Assembly: GCA_033439265.1 (NCBI GenBank)
Contig: JAVTVX010000010.1
Location: 15,407,490-15,471,489 of the forward strand
Length of the DNA stretch: 64,000 nucleotides
Source of the DNA: Dillenia suffruticosa
Lineage: Eukaryota > Streptophyta > Magnoliopsida > Dilleniales > Dilleniaceae
Reading direction: 5' to 3'
Shown piece after piece: positions 24,723 to 36,677 of the stretch; the stretch's first letter is position 1; each line of letters opens with the position of its first letter. The position numbers and the translations under genes were made by a program. The notes under the pieces were generated by a model, which had not been told where the DNA came from, did no database searches, and saw only the letters and a list, made by a program, of their open reading frames with translations.

Positions 24723-27700
24723 CTATTGAGGTCCATTCCAATCATCAACCTCAATAACAATAAAATATTTTTGGTGCCTCAGAAATGTTTTGCTTTTTCT
24801 GTAATTTTGTCTCTCTTCTCTTGTTGGTGTTTTTGGGCAATGGGGAGATAAAAATGGAGCAACATGGGTTGAGGGATTTAAGATGTTCTTACAAGGTGGG
24901 GGTATATTGTCCTTTTTCTTTATGTGTTGTAAATTGAATAAACAAGCGTGGGATAGCCTGGGGAAATTGGCTGTAAGGTCGAAAGTGATGGAAAGGAGAA
25001 CCGAAGGGATTGATTCCGTAGGTTTGTAAATATTAAAGAGAAAATTTTCTCTTTAAGAAGAGGTGGGGCATAGCCTTGTAATTTGTGGGGGGATGGTGAT
25101 ACGGGGTTGAATTCTTCACTCAATATATGATATATTTGCTCTTCATTCTTTTTATGACTCCCTAATATAAATTCAAAATACCTTGTGTAGCTCTTGTTAT
25201 TGTCCTATTTGCTTGACCTTTGGGGTTTGGTGTAGTTTTGTCTGCCATTATTACGGAGGGAAAATTTCTGATAGGGTACGGCTGTGCAAATGTGTTTGCT
25301 CACATTGTTGAATGTCCAAGTTAAAGGAATGATTTGGACTCCCAACAAAACTTTGGAATCATTTCATGGACTTACCATTAAATATCCCACGGTTTAATTG
25401 TCCCAGTTGCTATCATGATTGAAAATTTCACTTGGAAATATTTTGAAGTCAATTAGTAATGTTTACATTAAGTTTTTAAGATTTTGATCATACCGGGGTA
25501 TCGTAACATGGGCGGAATTACAAATACCCAGGTACATGTTCCTCGAGCGGGGGATTTCGTGAGATTTTAGTGTCTTTTGAAACATATATATATGGTCCAC
25601 CAACGATCTCGGACAGTGTGCCAAAAGAGCTTTGTTCTCGATTCTCACTGGTTTAATTTCCAAGTAGAACAGAAGAAGGCTCTTGGATTTTGGTCTGACC
25701 GCCATTTCCGGTTCGACCCAACCGAAGGGCAAGAGATTTCTGGTTCCTTCCATAGTCATACCCAACAACTACAGCTAAAGGTGTGGCTTTGCCATTCCAA
25801 TTCCAATCTAATCCCAACAGTCTAGGCAGGACGTGGGAGGACCATTGTTTTCCCCAAGGTACGCCAACTCAATCCCCACATTTCATTTTGGGTGGGGGTT
25901 GCTCAGTTTTCAAAATTTCTTCCAACTTTCCTTCCTTATTATTATTATTATTTTATTATTCTTTGAAAGAATGGGTTTCTTACCCTTTTCCTGTTTCAAT
26001 GTAATCTCTGGAGACGGAAGTGATTCAATCCAATGATGCCCATTTGCTTGGTTTGGTTATATGGTTAATTTGTGAAGTTCCGATTACCTAGTCGTTCATT
26101 TTTGTATGCATTTGAATTTTTTTTCCTATGAGTCATTTTCTAATATAATTAATTGATAAAATTCTAATTATAAAAATTAAAAATATAAAAAATTTTATTT
26201 TCAATCCAGTTAAGAGTTTTTAAAATTATTTTCAATTAAGTATTTGTCTAACTTCATTAATGTGCTTTTGTAAAAATTTTTTATGGATCATGTTAATGCA
26301 ATATAGTTTGAGTCATGCTGACATAGCAGATTAAATTATTTAAAAATAAATTAAAATAAGAATTATTGAAATTTTGCCCATATTATTAAATTATTTCCTA
26401 ATTAATCAATCATATTTGCATCTCTTCAATTGATGTCGATGCTGAAAACAAAGAGATAAGGGTTATGGGTCTGGTCCCATATGACAATTTGTGTGTTGAG
26501 AAGTTGCACGATTAGCACAGTTCGCTGTTGTGTTTGATAGAGATTCTCATATGATTAATTAGTACTCCCAACTTGACGGTCCATTCAATTTCAACGTTCC
26601 CGATCATCCCCATTTCATTTCTACGAATAATCTTGTACCGACACCCTCCACGAAAATGTCATTTTTCAATGACCCCCATTATGTGCATCGGATCTGACAC
26701 ATACCCCCCCCTAATTTTTTCTCTGTGTTATTAAATATGGCTTTGAAGCCAAGTCTTTCAACCATCGGCCTCCTCCATCCTTCTCAAAATTTTGAATTTC
26801 TTTCCTTTTTTATATTATAATTGATTATTGTCCATTTAAATTTACTGTTCCTTATCTAATGAAAATTAGCTATACTATTTGCTTTTGATGAAATCATCAG
26901 CAAGCTACAGTGAGACCCAGAAGTTAAAGGTTTCGACTTTTTATAATATTGGGTATGTCCTACGATGGGAGTATTAGTTCAAATTGAAAACAAAAATGGT
27001 TGAGCTGTCTTCATCGAGAGTCGCAAAGGGTTGTTTTCAGATATGGTGGGAGTTGATATTATTTCCTTGTGTTATTTCTATTTGGGTATCCAATATATTG
27101 TGAATTTATCAATCTCTTTCTGTCTTATTAATTTGCTGTTACTTGCATTTCCTTTTCTTTATTTCACTTTCCCACCTATTAAGTTTGATTGATTTTGCCC
27201 CTCTCGAAAGTTTGAATTTTTCGGGTCAATGAAATCTGTCTGTGGCTTTTGCTTTCTCCCTATCCTTAACACCAGAAGAGTAAGTAGTAGCGATAGTGAA
27301 GATGAAACTAATCTTTGTTTCCTGCGTTTGATTGTTGCGCCTCGTGCCTAATCAAGTTCAACGTAATTCATTCTATGTACTTCCATGTGGTTGAAACAAT
27401 TTTGATGTTTTCAAGAACTCTGTCAGCAAAAGTTCAAACTCGTTTTTATGTAAGATGTCTGATACAGGAACGATCAGCTCCATTTAATATTCGATGGACA
27501 ATTATGTGCTCGACCAAAAGGGGTTGTTGCAATTGTGCTTGTTCTTTTTGACATTAATGCATTTACATGTAAAATGTTTAGTGTGGGTATTTAATTATGT
27601 GGATTCGAAACGTTGCTTTTGCAGAATCTATGATAAATTTGTCACACTATTGCATATAACAGTCAAAAGTAGTAATTTAATTACTCGTGTGCGTGATTAT

Positions 27701-28064
27701 TGTCTTAATGGCTTCTGCAGCTCATTTGTTTGTCTGTTCTGTAGTTCTGCTGCTATAGGAAATCGTGTTGTTTCTGGGGATGGGAAGAATGGTTTGTGAA
27801 ATCTGATCTGTTTTATTTCTATAGGCACACAAGCTTCTGTATATTGAACCCATTAATATCTTCTTCTTTTCGTCCACACTGGATTCTAGTTGGGATTTAA
27901 CTATTCTCGATGTTTGGTTTGGGCAGAAATGAGCACATCATGGGATGCTGATGAGCAAACTGCTTGTCATAATGAAGGTTTATGCATCATGTTCTGAGCT
28001 GTGCTTTCGTTGGCTGAAGCAGTGCTTCTGTCCTTGCATTTCTTCTGTGTAGGGGTTGCAACAA
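24723..28064. other. 3' UTR of the RING/VWA gene, intergenic DNA, then 5' region of NCRK
   Basis: Plausible polyadenylation (AATAAA-like) signals occur just after 24722 and again near 24937. The remainder is AT-rich, without a recognised gene. The NCRK leader probably contains an intron, because TTCTGTGTAG at about 28042-28051 forms an acceptor just before the start codon. Upstream leader exons are not resolved. Confidence 0.5.
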
Positions 28065-31000
28065 ATGAAGCCCTCAGTTAAAGTGGCCTTTGTCGGCCTC
28101 GTTAGCATTTTTTGGATTCAGCCAATTCTTTGTGGTTTGTATAAATTGCTCTTTGTAATTATAGACATCGACTTTGATGCTTATGATTCTCACTTTTGTA
28201 TTCTTGCAGATGCAGTTCCTAACACATCTGGTTTAAGTAATTGGAAATGTACTTGCTATGCTCAAACTACGAGCCAAAGCAACATTCTTGCATCCAATTG
28301 TTCTACTTCCTGTAACTGCACTTCCGGTTTGTCACTGTATCCTGATGACTTATTCTTCTAAAAATGTTTCTTGCCTGATATTAAAGTCTGTTGTTTACAA
28401 GCATAAAATTTATTATTTTTCTTGATTTACCAGTTACCAATGTGTGATTACTGATTTGGCCAGCATGGAAGAATTTTAGGATGAAAATTTGGAAATATTT
28501 CCCTGAGAAAAAGAAGGGAAATCCTAACATATTCAGATATGTAGACCTGTGGACTGAGTCGGTGGACTATCAGCCTACAAGGTCCTACTTTCTAAGGTTC
28601 TTAAATTTGTAAAACAAAGTATCCATCTGTAAAACAAAGGTTCTTAAATTTGTAAAACATTTTTTTTCCTCTCCTTTCTCCTATATTGGTCTTAAATGGC
28701 CGATCCTAGTTGTTGTTCTTGATAATATATATTGCGGAGAAGACCTTCCATTTACAGATTAACTCTATCTTTATGATTATCATTATCTACCACTCGATAG
28801 TGGGATCTGAAATGTTGGGATTTCCAGAATTGCTTTCTAATGGAAACTCAGATTCTTCAAGATGAAAATAAAGACATCTAAGATCTTTGTCCCCTAGCAA
28901 GCTATAATTGCTTGATCGTACAGAAACACCACCAACAGAAGCAAATTTAAGTTTTAACTACTAGGAACATGCATATATTAGTCTTTTAAAAAATATATCT
29001 CTAGTATTTGATTTGTTGAATGCATCATCAGCAACAGAAGGAGCAGATCAAAATAAATGGACCTGTATTTGTGCTGCTAATGGCTTTCCTGTAGTGGTAA
29101 TAGACAATGGTGACACCAGCTGTTTCACCGGCTGCAACTGCACGTCTGGTATTGTTTTCTCCTTGATGGCACATGCAACAATTAATGTTCTTTCTGGAAA
29201 CATAGATAATACTACTCCCTTACCAGTAAAAAATGTTTACAGTTTCCCTCTCTATCGATATACTATTTATGTTTAGGGAAGCTATTCTCTATAGCCATTG
29301 TAGTCTTCTTTCTTCCACTTCTTCCGGTAATACATACAGAGACCGCTCTTGTAGTCCGAATGCTTATCTGGGTAGCACTAAATTTCTTCTCAGGAAATGT
29401 CAGTGAAGCACGGCCTTCAAAAAGGCGCATGTCCAGCAAGGTTGTGGTGATCGTTCTCTTGCTATGTGTAGTACTTACAACCTTAGCATTTGTTGCTTCC
29501 GTGGTTTGTTATGTCTATCAAAGGGATAAATGCCCTATTCAATCATCAATGTTGCCGTCGGACAGAGAAACAAGTTGCAATAGTGCTACCAAGCTAATCA
29601 GCCATAAAGCTATTTCACAGCCAGAAGCCAGAGTTGATATAGGTTCACAAACTAATCCGATCGCTGGTAAGATCAATGTAGACTTCTGTTAGGATCTTTT
29701 CTTTTTCTTAAGGAACCGCATCCTTTCCAGGTCTTCTGTTTGATCACCACCACAACAACACAACAACAATAAGCCGAGTCTTAAACCCAATAATTTGGGG
29801 TTGAGCAGTTGAGAGACAAATTTGGAAATGATTAAGAAAAGAAAAAAATGATAAAAAAATATAAAAATATAAAACAAGAAAAGAAAAAAAAAAGATAAAT
29901 ATATATATCCAAAATATATTAGTTTAATTTGTGCGTATTCTTTTACGCCACTTTTTCCTATTTAAGGTCATCTTTTCTCTGTTTGATCACCACCCATTAA
30001 ATAATTAAGCCTAATCACCTTTCAAGTTATCTAAATTTTGGTTTTGCCTCATTTGTGCAGGGTGCTTTTTCAAGGCTTCCTTGTTATTTAGAAGTAAAGC
30101 AGGAAGACTGCACGGAGTAATAAAACAGTTTTCATATGTTGAACTAGATTATGCAACGGATAAATTCTCAAATTCTAATTTGATAGGAGTTGGAGGAAGC
30201 AGCTATGTTTACCGTGGTCACCTCAAGGATGGTAGAACTGTTGCAGTCAAGAGACTTAAAAATCAGGATGGCCCAGATGCAGATATCATTTTCCTGACAG
30301 AGGTGTTATTCTAACTTACTGTGATTCTTCTGGATTTGGACAACTCCATGAGTGTAGATCAGATTGTTTCATTCTATAGAAAACTTTGGGATTTTTTTCT
30401 TCTTCATAATTTTTTCCCTTTTGGTTACACCTCAGATTGAACTTATATCAAGACTGCATCACTGTCATGTGGTTACTTTGCTTGGCTACTGCTCAGAATC
30501 CCAAGGAAAACATGCAGAGAGGCTTCTAGTATTTGAGTACATGCCTAATGGCAATCTCAGGGACTGTCTGGATGAGAGTTCAGAAGGGAACGTAGACTGG
30601 AGTACTCGTGTTGCAATTGCACTTGGAGCCGCAAGAGGCTTGGAATACCTTCATGAAGCGGCCGCACCCAGAATTTTACATAGAGATGTGAAATCAACAA
30701 ATATTCTTTTGGACGAGAATTGGAGAGCAAAAGTAAGATGATTTTTTCCTTGATTCTCTTTGAATGCTGCTCGCACAATTTTGACTTCAAAACTATGCAG
30801 TCACTAGATCCACACACGCTTATGACAATGAACATAAATAATGCATTTCTATGTAGCAGTTAATTAGTTTGCTATGAGGTTTTTTTTTTTTTTTTTTGGC
30901 TTGCAGATTACTGATCTTGGTATGGCGAAGAGCATAAAAACTGAAGGTGTTAACAGCTGTTCCAGTTCTCCAGCTAGAATGCAGGGGACCTTTGGCTATT

Positions 31001-31871
31001 TTGCACCAGAATACGCAAATTTTGGAAGAGCATCTCTAAAGTCAGATGTTTTTAGTTTTGGTGTGGTTCTTCTTGAGCTGATCAGTGGTCGACAAGCCAT
31101 CCATAAATCCACAAAAAAAGGAGAAGAAAGCCTTGTCATATGGGTATATACTCAATATTGTTTCACAGACCACACACCATCCCCCGAGTTGTATTCCTAG
31201 AAATCTAAATCTTGAATTGCTCCTCTTGTTTCAGGCTACTCCCCGTCTGAAAGACAGCAAGAGGGTGATATCAGAATTGCCAGATCCACGCTTGAAGGGT
31301 AACTTCCCAGAGGAAGAGATGCAGATAATGGCTTACTTAGCAAAGGAATGCCTGCTTTTAGATCCTGAGTGCAGACCAACTATGAGTGAAGTCGTTCAAA
31401 TTCTTTCTACTATTGCACCTGAAAAATCTAGAAGGAGAAACTTCCCTGTTACTGTATTTCAAGTATTACTTCTACCATTTACTTTACTTTAGTCTTAGTA
31501 AGTCATATCCATAGAATAATAAACCTTCACCTTTTATGCGGCAGGGCTCAACTCATGGCTTGAAATGTGATCACAACGTGGACTTTCAAGACACACGGAT
31601 TCAGGCTCCTTCTATTAGTGCCGAAGAACTCAAGCGAACTACATCGAATAATAGATGGTCACCTCAGTGTTCATTGCCTGCAAGTATTGATCGCGCACTG
31701 TGGATTGGAAATGGTAGGATCGAAGCAGATCGTTTTTCAGCCGAGTACATAGAGAGGTTGATCCTATTGAGCTCAAAGGCCAGGAGTTGGCACACCCAAG
31801 ATGATGAAACTGTGGATTTGACTGAACCGCGACTTGAATCATTCTGTATGGCAAATATCAAATCCCCATAA
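28065..31871 (+). CDS. NCRK: Receptor-like serine/threonine kinase NCRK
   Basis: Nine exons join in frame: 28065-28134, 28210-28326, 29032-29148, 29394-29666, 30061-30302, 30436-30732, 30907-31143, 31235-31462 and 31545-31871, giving 635 residues. A signal peptide ([17 protein letters not shown]...) is followed by two Cys-rich repeats, one per exon, each with WxCxC and CxxxCNCTS. A transmembrane segment ([20 protein letters not shown]) lies near 117-139. The kinase domain runs from about 232: glycine loop [12 protein letters not shown] lysine, [14 protein letters not shown] in place of DFG, and YFAPE. NCRK is a plasma-membrane and endosomal kinase reported to interact with ROP GTPases in Arabidopsis. 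The start was chosen because it gives a signal peptide and follows a leader acceptor. Intron 4 holds a LINE fragment. Identification is firm; substrates are unknown. Confidence 0.93.
29752..29977 (-). mobile_element. 5'-truncated RTE-type LINE in NCRK intron 4
   Basis: A perfect 17-bp direct repeat TCTGTTTGATCACCACC flanks 226 bp (29735-29751 and 29978-29994). On the minus strand the insert ends with CTCAACCCCAAATTATTGGG, TTTAAGACTCGGCTTATTG and a TTG-rich tail. This matches the 3' end of the larger LINE at 39122-41297, including the shared CACAAATTAA and AAATTTGTCTCTCAA blocks. It is a short 3' fragment of the same family. It lies wholly in an intron and leaves splice sites intact. Confidence 0.88.
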
Positions 31872-32707
31872 CAGCATGATTGTCCGGGCTTTTTTGAACT
31901 TGCCTTCCGTAAATCCATAAGGTTACAGGGGAGAGAGCGCGTCTAAAGAGTTGAGAGTGGAAAAAAAGCCTTTTTCTAAATTTTTGTTTTAAAAAAAGCT
32001 TAAAAGAAGAATATGTATGATAGGCACTTCTATCGAACCGTGTATATTTTCTTTGATTGATTAAATTTGTTGTTTGAATAGTTGATGTAAATAGATCATG
32101 AGATTCATATTTTCTTGTACCTTTCTCTGTGATTTTGAATTGAGAAATGTTATTCACGATGACAAAATCTTTTGATGTCTTTACATGGACTTCGTACTCA
32201 TGACCACGATACTAAAATTTTACAACAAACAGTCTGCTGAGCTGAGAAACAAAAGTTGACTGTTAGACGCAACTTGTTCTGTATATGTGGCAATCAACTC
32301 CACCAGGAAAGGCATCGCACAGTGGCACGATTCACAAACCGCATGGAACCTTATTTCCTCGACATTGTCTCCAGTTTCTTGACCTAATCGAAGGCCGTGG
32401 AGCCTGTGCGGTGCCATTGTCCTTGACAATGAACCTGTCGTGTGCCAACTTCATCACGAAGTCGCTAGAGATCCAAGAGAAGCACATGAATTTGAGGAAA
32501 CCAGTGAAACATTATTAAATCCTCGAATGTGTTAGTTGGGAGGGTTATTTGCAAATCTTGAAATCTAGCTCTGAATGGTAGTTGAAGAACTTGACTAAAG
32601 GGAAAGGACAGTTGCACTGGTTTCCAGATATATGGACCATAATATCATTGATTGCAGATCCCTAGCACCTACAGAGAAGCGGAGGTACTGTCCTTCAGGT
32701 CCAAGCT
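31872..32707. other. 3' UTR of NCRK and short intergenic region
   Basis: No further gene recognised. Overlapping open frames at 32220-32520 on both strands carry no motif I know. A possible acceptor (TTGCAG at about 32653-32658) and a donor-like CAG/GTCCAAG just before 32708 may belong to the leader of the small gene that follows. Confidence 0.45.
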
Positions 32708-32948
32708 ATGGATCCGCCGCCACCACCAGGAGCGCCATTGTTAGGACCAGGTCCACCGGGTGGAGGATTCTTTGATTTCTGGTAGAATGAAATAGATACC
32801 TCTCTCTCCATTTTGTTTTAATCATCGGATATTTTCTTGCTTTGACATTCTCGTTCTGCTTTCCTGCAGCTTGTGGTTGCTGTGCTGTTGCGGTCTGTTT
32901 ACAAGTTGCTGCCCCCCACTGTTTGAGCCGGGGCCACCACCTCCCTAG
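32708..32948 (+). CDS. Small Pro/Cys-rich, CYSTM-like membrane protein (50 aa)
   Basis: Two exons, 32708-32781 and 32870-32948, join in frame (TTCTG/GTAGAA ... CCTGCAG/CTTGTG). The first codes MDPPPPPGAPLLGPGPPGGG plus FFDF. The second codes CLWLLCCCGLF-type text with a C-C pair, then PPLFEPGPPPP and stop. The layout of a Pro/Gly-rich head, a short Cys-rich hydrophobic core and a Pro tail resembles plant cysteine-rich transmembrane (CYSTM-like) microproteins, which attach to membranes and are often stress-linked. Without splicing the frame stops after 25 residues at the donor (TGG TAG). No homologue can be named with confidence. It has no long open frame and would be missed by most gene callers. 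Confidence 0.5.
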
Positions 32949-33862
32949 TGTTGATTGGAGACTCTTTTTTGACCGTGTGATTAAATAGGGCATAGTAGGC
33001 GATTGAGCCTTGTGGTCGTTTGGTCTGTAACTTATATGTGGAGTAAACTTACCTACGCTGTACTGCTAGATTTTGTTAAACTCAAAACTGATTATCCCCT
33101 AATGTGATGCATTTGTTTAAAGCAGCGAACTGCAGTTGTTGCTCCTAGACTCGAACTGTAATTAATAAAACAAACGAATGATTTTGTGTTCTGCAAATTC
33201 GTATACACATGCCTTTCCGGATAAAAATACAAATTCCACCACACTATAATGCAAAACTGATGGGAAAAAACAAGACTCTTCGAACTCATCGGATCTTAAT
33301 CTCAGCAGATGAATCATAATCATAAACTGATTAGGGACATCCGTCAACAAGATTGAAGAACCCGGCAATTCGACTCCATGGGTCTCAGCTTGTGCATCAA
33401 TAGATTGGCCACAACATGATTTTCCACACAAACATTATTTACCATATGAATGAGTTGTTCACAAAAGAAAACACTGATCCATCCAGTGTGCAACCAAATA
33501 AATTGTAGCTTTCTTTATAAATTTCACAACCCCTCAGTATTACAGACAACACGACCATCTAGTTAGATTCTTCCACCGTGCAACCACAAAGGATTTTAGT
33601 TCTGGTAAAACAAAAATATTTGGCAACCCCATTAGTTCCAAGGTTTAACTAATACTGACGTTGCATAAACAAGTTGATACAGAAAAACACGATTATGCAT
33701 TACAAAGTGGATCAACGGTTTGAGAACTCATTTGGTCAAGATTAGACTAATCCGACGGAAATTTCTTACAAGAATAAACAGTTTTAAGACCTGCTGGTTG
33801 ACTTAAGTCCCAAGGCATTGCATTGCATAAGCAAGCCTGCATACCCGGACAGGTTTTGGGCA
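32949..33862. other. Convergent intergenic region
   Basis: It lies between the 50-residue gene (+) and COX16 (-), and probably holds both 3' UTRs. No other coding signal was recognised. Confidence 0.55.
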
Positions 33863-35362
33863 TCATTTGACTTCATCTGGTCTGGGGATCCTCTTATACT
33901 CATAATTGTTAATGTCAATCTTCTCTTGCAAAGCCTGAGCAACAGAGATGTACAAACACAGCATAAATTAATTCATCTAGTTCACTGAGCACTAAACATA
34001 TATGAGATAAGACCAAATAGCAAACCTTGAGCTCCTCCTCCAAGGAGATTTTTTTGGGATTATATTTAACAGGGCCAGTTCTCGACAAAGCTTTTCTTGT
34101 TTCAATGATCTCCCAATCACGATCATCTTTTATCTTTGCCACATCTTTACTGAACTACAAATTCATAAAATTAAATCAGAAGTCCAGCCAAATTCAAATC
34201 CTTTTGCAATCAATTGAATATTTACTACTTCACATGTTTGTTGTTAGACACTCACTGCAATTAAAATTGCCAAAGCCAGGTATTGTGAATTAGATAAAGA
34301 TTTAAAAAAACAGTGGTTCATGTGTAGTAAGATAGAACACCAGTCGATCACAAAGAAAGGTATTTTGCCCTGCAGTCCTTGACATTGATCTGCTTTTCCT
34401 GTAAGAATATCAACCCTTTTCACCCCCACCCACACAGAGACATGCAGGATAAAATGATCATAACTGGTCGGGGTCTGTGTGCAGATGGAAAGAGGAAGGG
34501 AAACAACTCAAATGCCAGCACAGAAATAGAAAGACTAATGCCGTTCAAAGGGGAATTCTTCTAAAATCGATTGCTGGATTTTGCATGCTCTGCTCCCAGA
34601 ATGCAGAGATACTTGCCAGAGCATACATGGATGGTTGGTCAAGAAAGTCAAGTCCTGTGAAAGGCATACATATAATGAGACAATCCAGTTAAATCGAATG
34701 ATTGAGACATGGTGGTCCGAACAATTGGATTCGGGAAAGCAAAAGGCTTGGAGAAAAAAGTGAAGAATCAACAAACTCCAAGAGAGAAAAGCGAATATTC
34801 ATCATCATGACAAAGATGCTTATAGCCATTTAAACCCAACTGCATCTAAATACAGATTCCTAAAGGCCAAAACCAAAATCCACCAGCAATTGCCATCCTA
34901 TCAATATGATGCCCTTCAAGTGAGAGGGGCTGCAATTGGACAGGTAAGCTCTCTAATTGACTCCATAAAAACCAACGAAATTTAAGGGTCACATTTTTTC
35001 CTTCCAGTTCATTAACATTAATTACATAACAAAGAGAGAGAAGAAGACCAGTACTGCCATCGGGAAAGAAATGAAAGAAAATTCCTCTAAACTACCAAAA
35101 ACTATGATGCAGGCAACAAGCTGAAGAGAGAGGGAGGGAAAGAGGCGGCAGACCTGCCTTGGAGAAGATGGGCAAGGCCAAGAGCACCTAAAACGGTGAC
35201 AGAGATCATCGGAAGTCCGTACCTCACAAACGGGCTTGCCCTCCCCATTCTGTGGAAACCCCCGTTCATCTTCTTCAAACCCGTCTTTGTCTTTTGCTGT
35301 GTCTTCTCACCACCGCCATCAACCTCCTTACTCGTCGTCTTCATTTTCTCACTCATATCCAT
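33863..35362 (-). CDS. COX16: Cytochrome c oxidase assembly protein COX16 homologue
   Basis: Three minus-strand exons, 35362-35154, 34149-34026 and 33934-33863, join in frame to 134 residues. The family core reads [20 protein letters not shown] at about 44-63, an inner-membrane span, then [47 protein letters not shown] and a tail [14 protein letters not shown]16 sits in the mitochondrial inner membrane and helps build complex IV by supporting copper delivery to COX2 (known from yeast and human). The plant N-terminal extension is Lys/Thr-rich and may aid import. The start at 35362 is the first Met of the frame; the Met codons a few residues downstream are alternatives. The first junction splits a Ser codon (GGCAG/GTCTGC). 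Confidence 0.92.
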
Positions 35363-36677
35363 TCCTCACTTTTCGATTACCTAAATCAACTAGCCAATGT
35401 TCCGATTCAGGGCTCGTCAAGGGGGTGGGGGGTGGGGTTCGCGTTTTTCTATTTCTTTTTTAGATCAAAACCATTTGCATCATACAGTGCTGGTTTCGTT
35501 GTCGGTTTAGAAACCCTGGATTAACTGATCAAACCGTGGTTCGGTTTGACCCAATTTTTTTCCCAATGGTTGGGTCGGGTCAAATAGTAATTCGGTTTAT
35601 TCCTGCCCAAGGTTCTGACCCGGCCTGCGAGTTTAGGTTTTTGTTTGGGTTGATTCAAGACCAATTCAGGTTTCACCTCTCTCTCTCGCTCTGGAAATTC
35701 TACAAACAATTAAAATTTTCACGTAAAATGCAAAACAAAGATTGATTCAACCTTGAACCTTTTCAGTGAAAAAAAAAAAAAATCTACTAATTTTAGTTAT
35801 AATCAATTGTTTACCATTTGGGAAAAAAGGAGAAATTAAAAAAGAAAAGGAGAAATCGACTTCAACAAGGAATTTAATCACCTCCTCAAAATTGATTTCA
35901 TATTCGATGATTGATTTTACCTTCGATTTGTGTCCTCTCCCTTCGATTGAGATGAGACTCGGGTAGGCTCGAGAGAAAGTGAGAGCACATGAAATCGTCT
36001 ATTTTGATTAAGATGAAGTTGCTCTTGGGATGAATTATGCATGCCATCAAATTTGTGCTGCATAGTGAGATTAGTCTACTTCTGCTCCATAAATCGATCG
36101 AGATACAAGACTGATTTATCATTTTGATTTCATTTTAGTTTGAGATGTTGAAGAAGAACAAAAAAAAAAAAAAAAGGAGAGAGATGAGGGTAGAGAGACA
36201 GGGAGATATTGAGATCATAAGTTGAGAGGTGAGAGAGAGAAATGAGGGTCAAAGGGGTTAGCAACTTGAAAGGGAATCGGAGATATACCAGAAGAATTCA
36301 AAACTTTGGAACTGGGAGGAGCCTGAACCGCGAAGGAATTGGTTATAATTCTTTAAACGGTTTCGATTTTTTAGAAGTTGAATTAGTAGTTTTTTGCTGA
36401 TCCCTGTTTTTATGGGATGAATCGAAACCTAAACCATTTTCCATAGAGTTCAGGTCTGAAACCGGACTGCTGACCAGGATTCGGTCCGAGTTTCACCGGG
36501 CCAGTTTGGGGCGGGTTCAGATCTGAATCGGGCAGGTGGCCAGGGCTAGTTCGGCTTATATAACGACTGATCGACTCTCCCTTGCGAATTCACGCCGAGT
36601 TGAGAGGGCGGAGAGGGAGATGGGAAGAGACGAATCACTTTGAGAGAGAGACATATATATATATTAGTGCGGGAGGG
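35363..36677. other. Divergent intergenic region between COX16 and MTR3
   Basis: About 1.3 kb separates two genes transcribed away from each other, so both promoters should lie here. It holds purine-rich patches (about 36170-36245) and degenerate low-complexity text around GGTTCGGTTTGACCC (about 35535-35590). A TATA-like (AT)n run (36651-36664) sits just before the MTR3 start, so it is probably leader. No gene seen. Confidence 0.5.

Noticed and set aside
31536-31918. Minus-strand open frames under the last NCRK exon
   Set aside because: They are shadows of the coding exon; the plus frame continues the NCRK protein in phase and ends in a sensible stop.
32220-32518. Overlapping frames on both strands between NCRK and the small gene
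   Set aside because: No domain, no splice-linked partner and no family resemblance on either strand.
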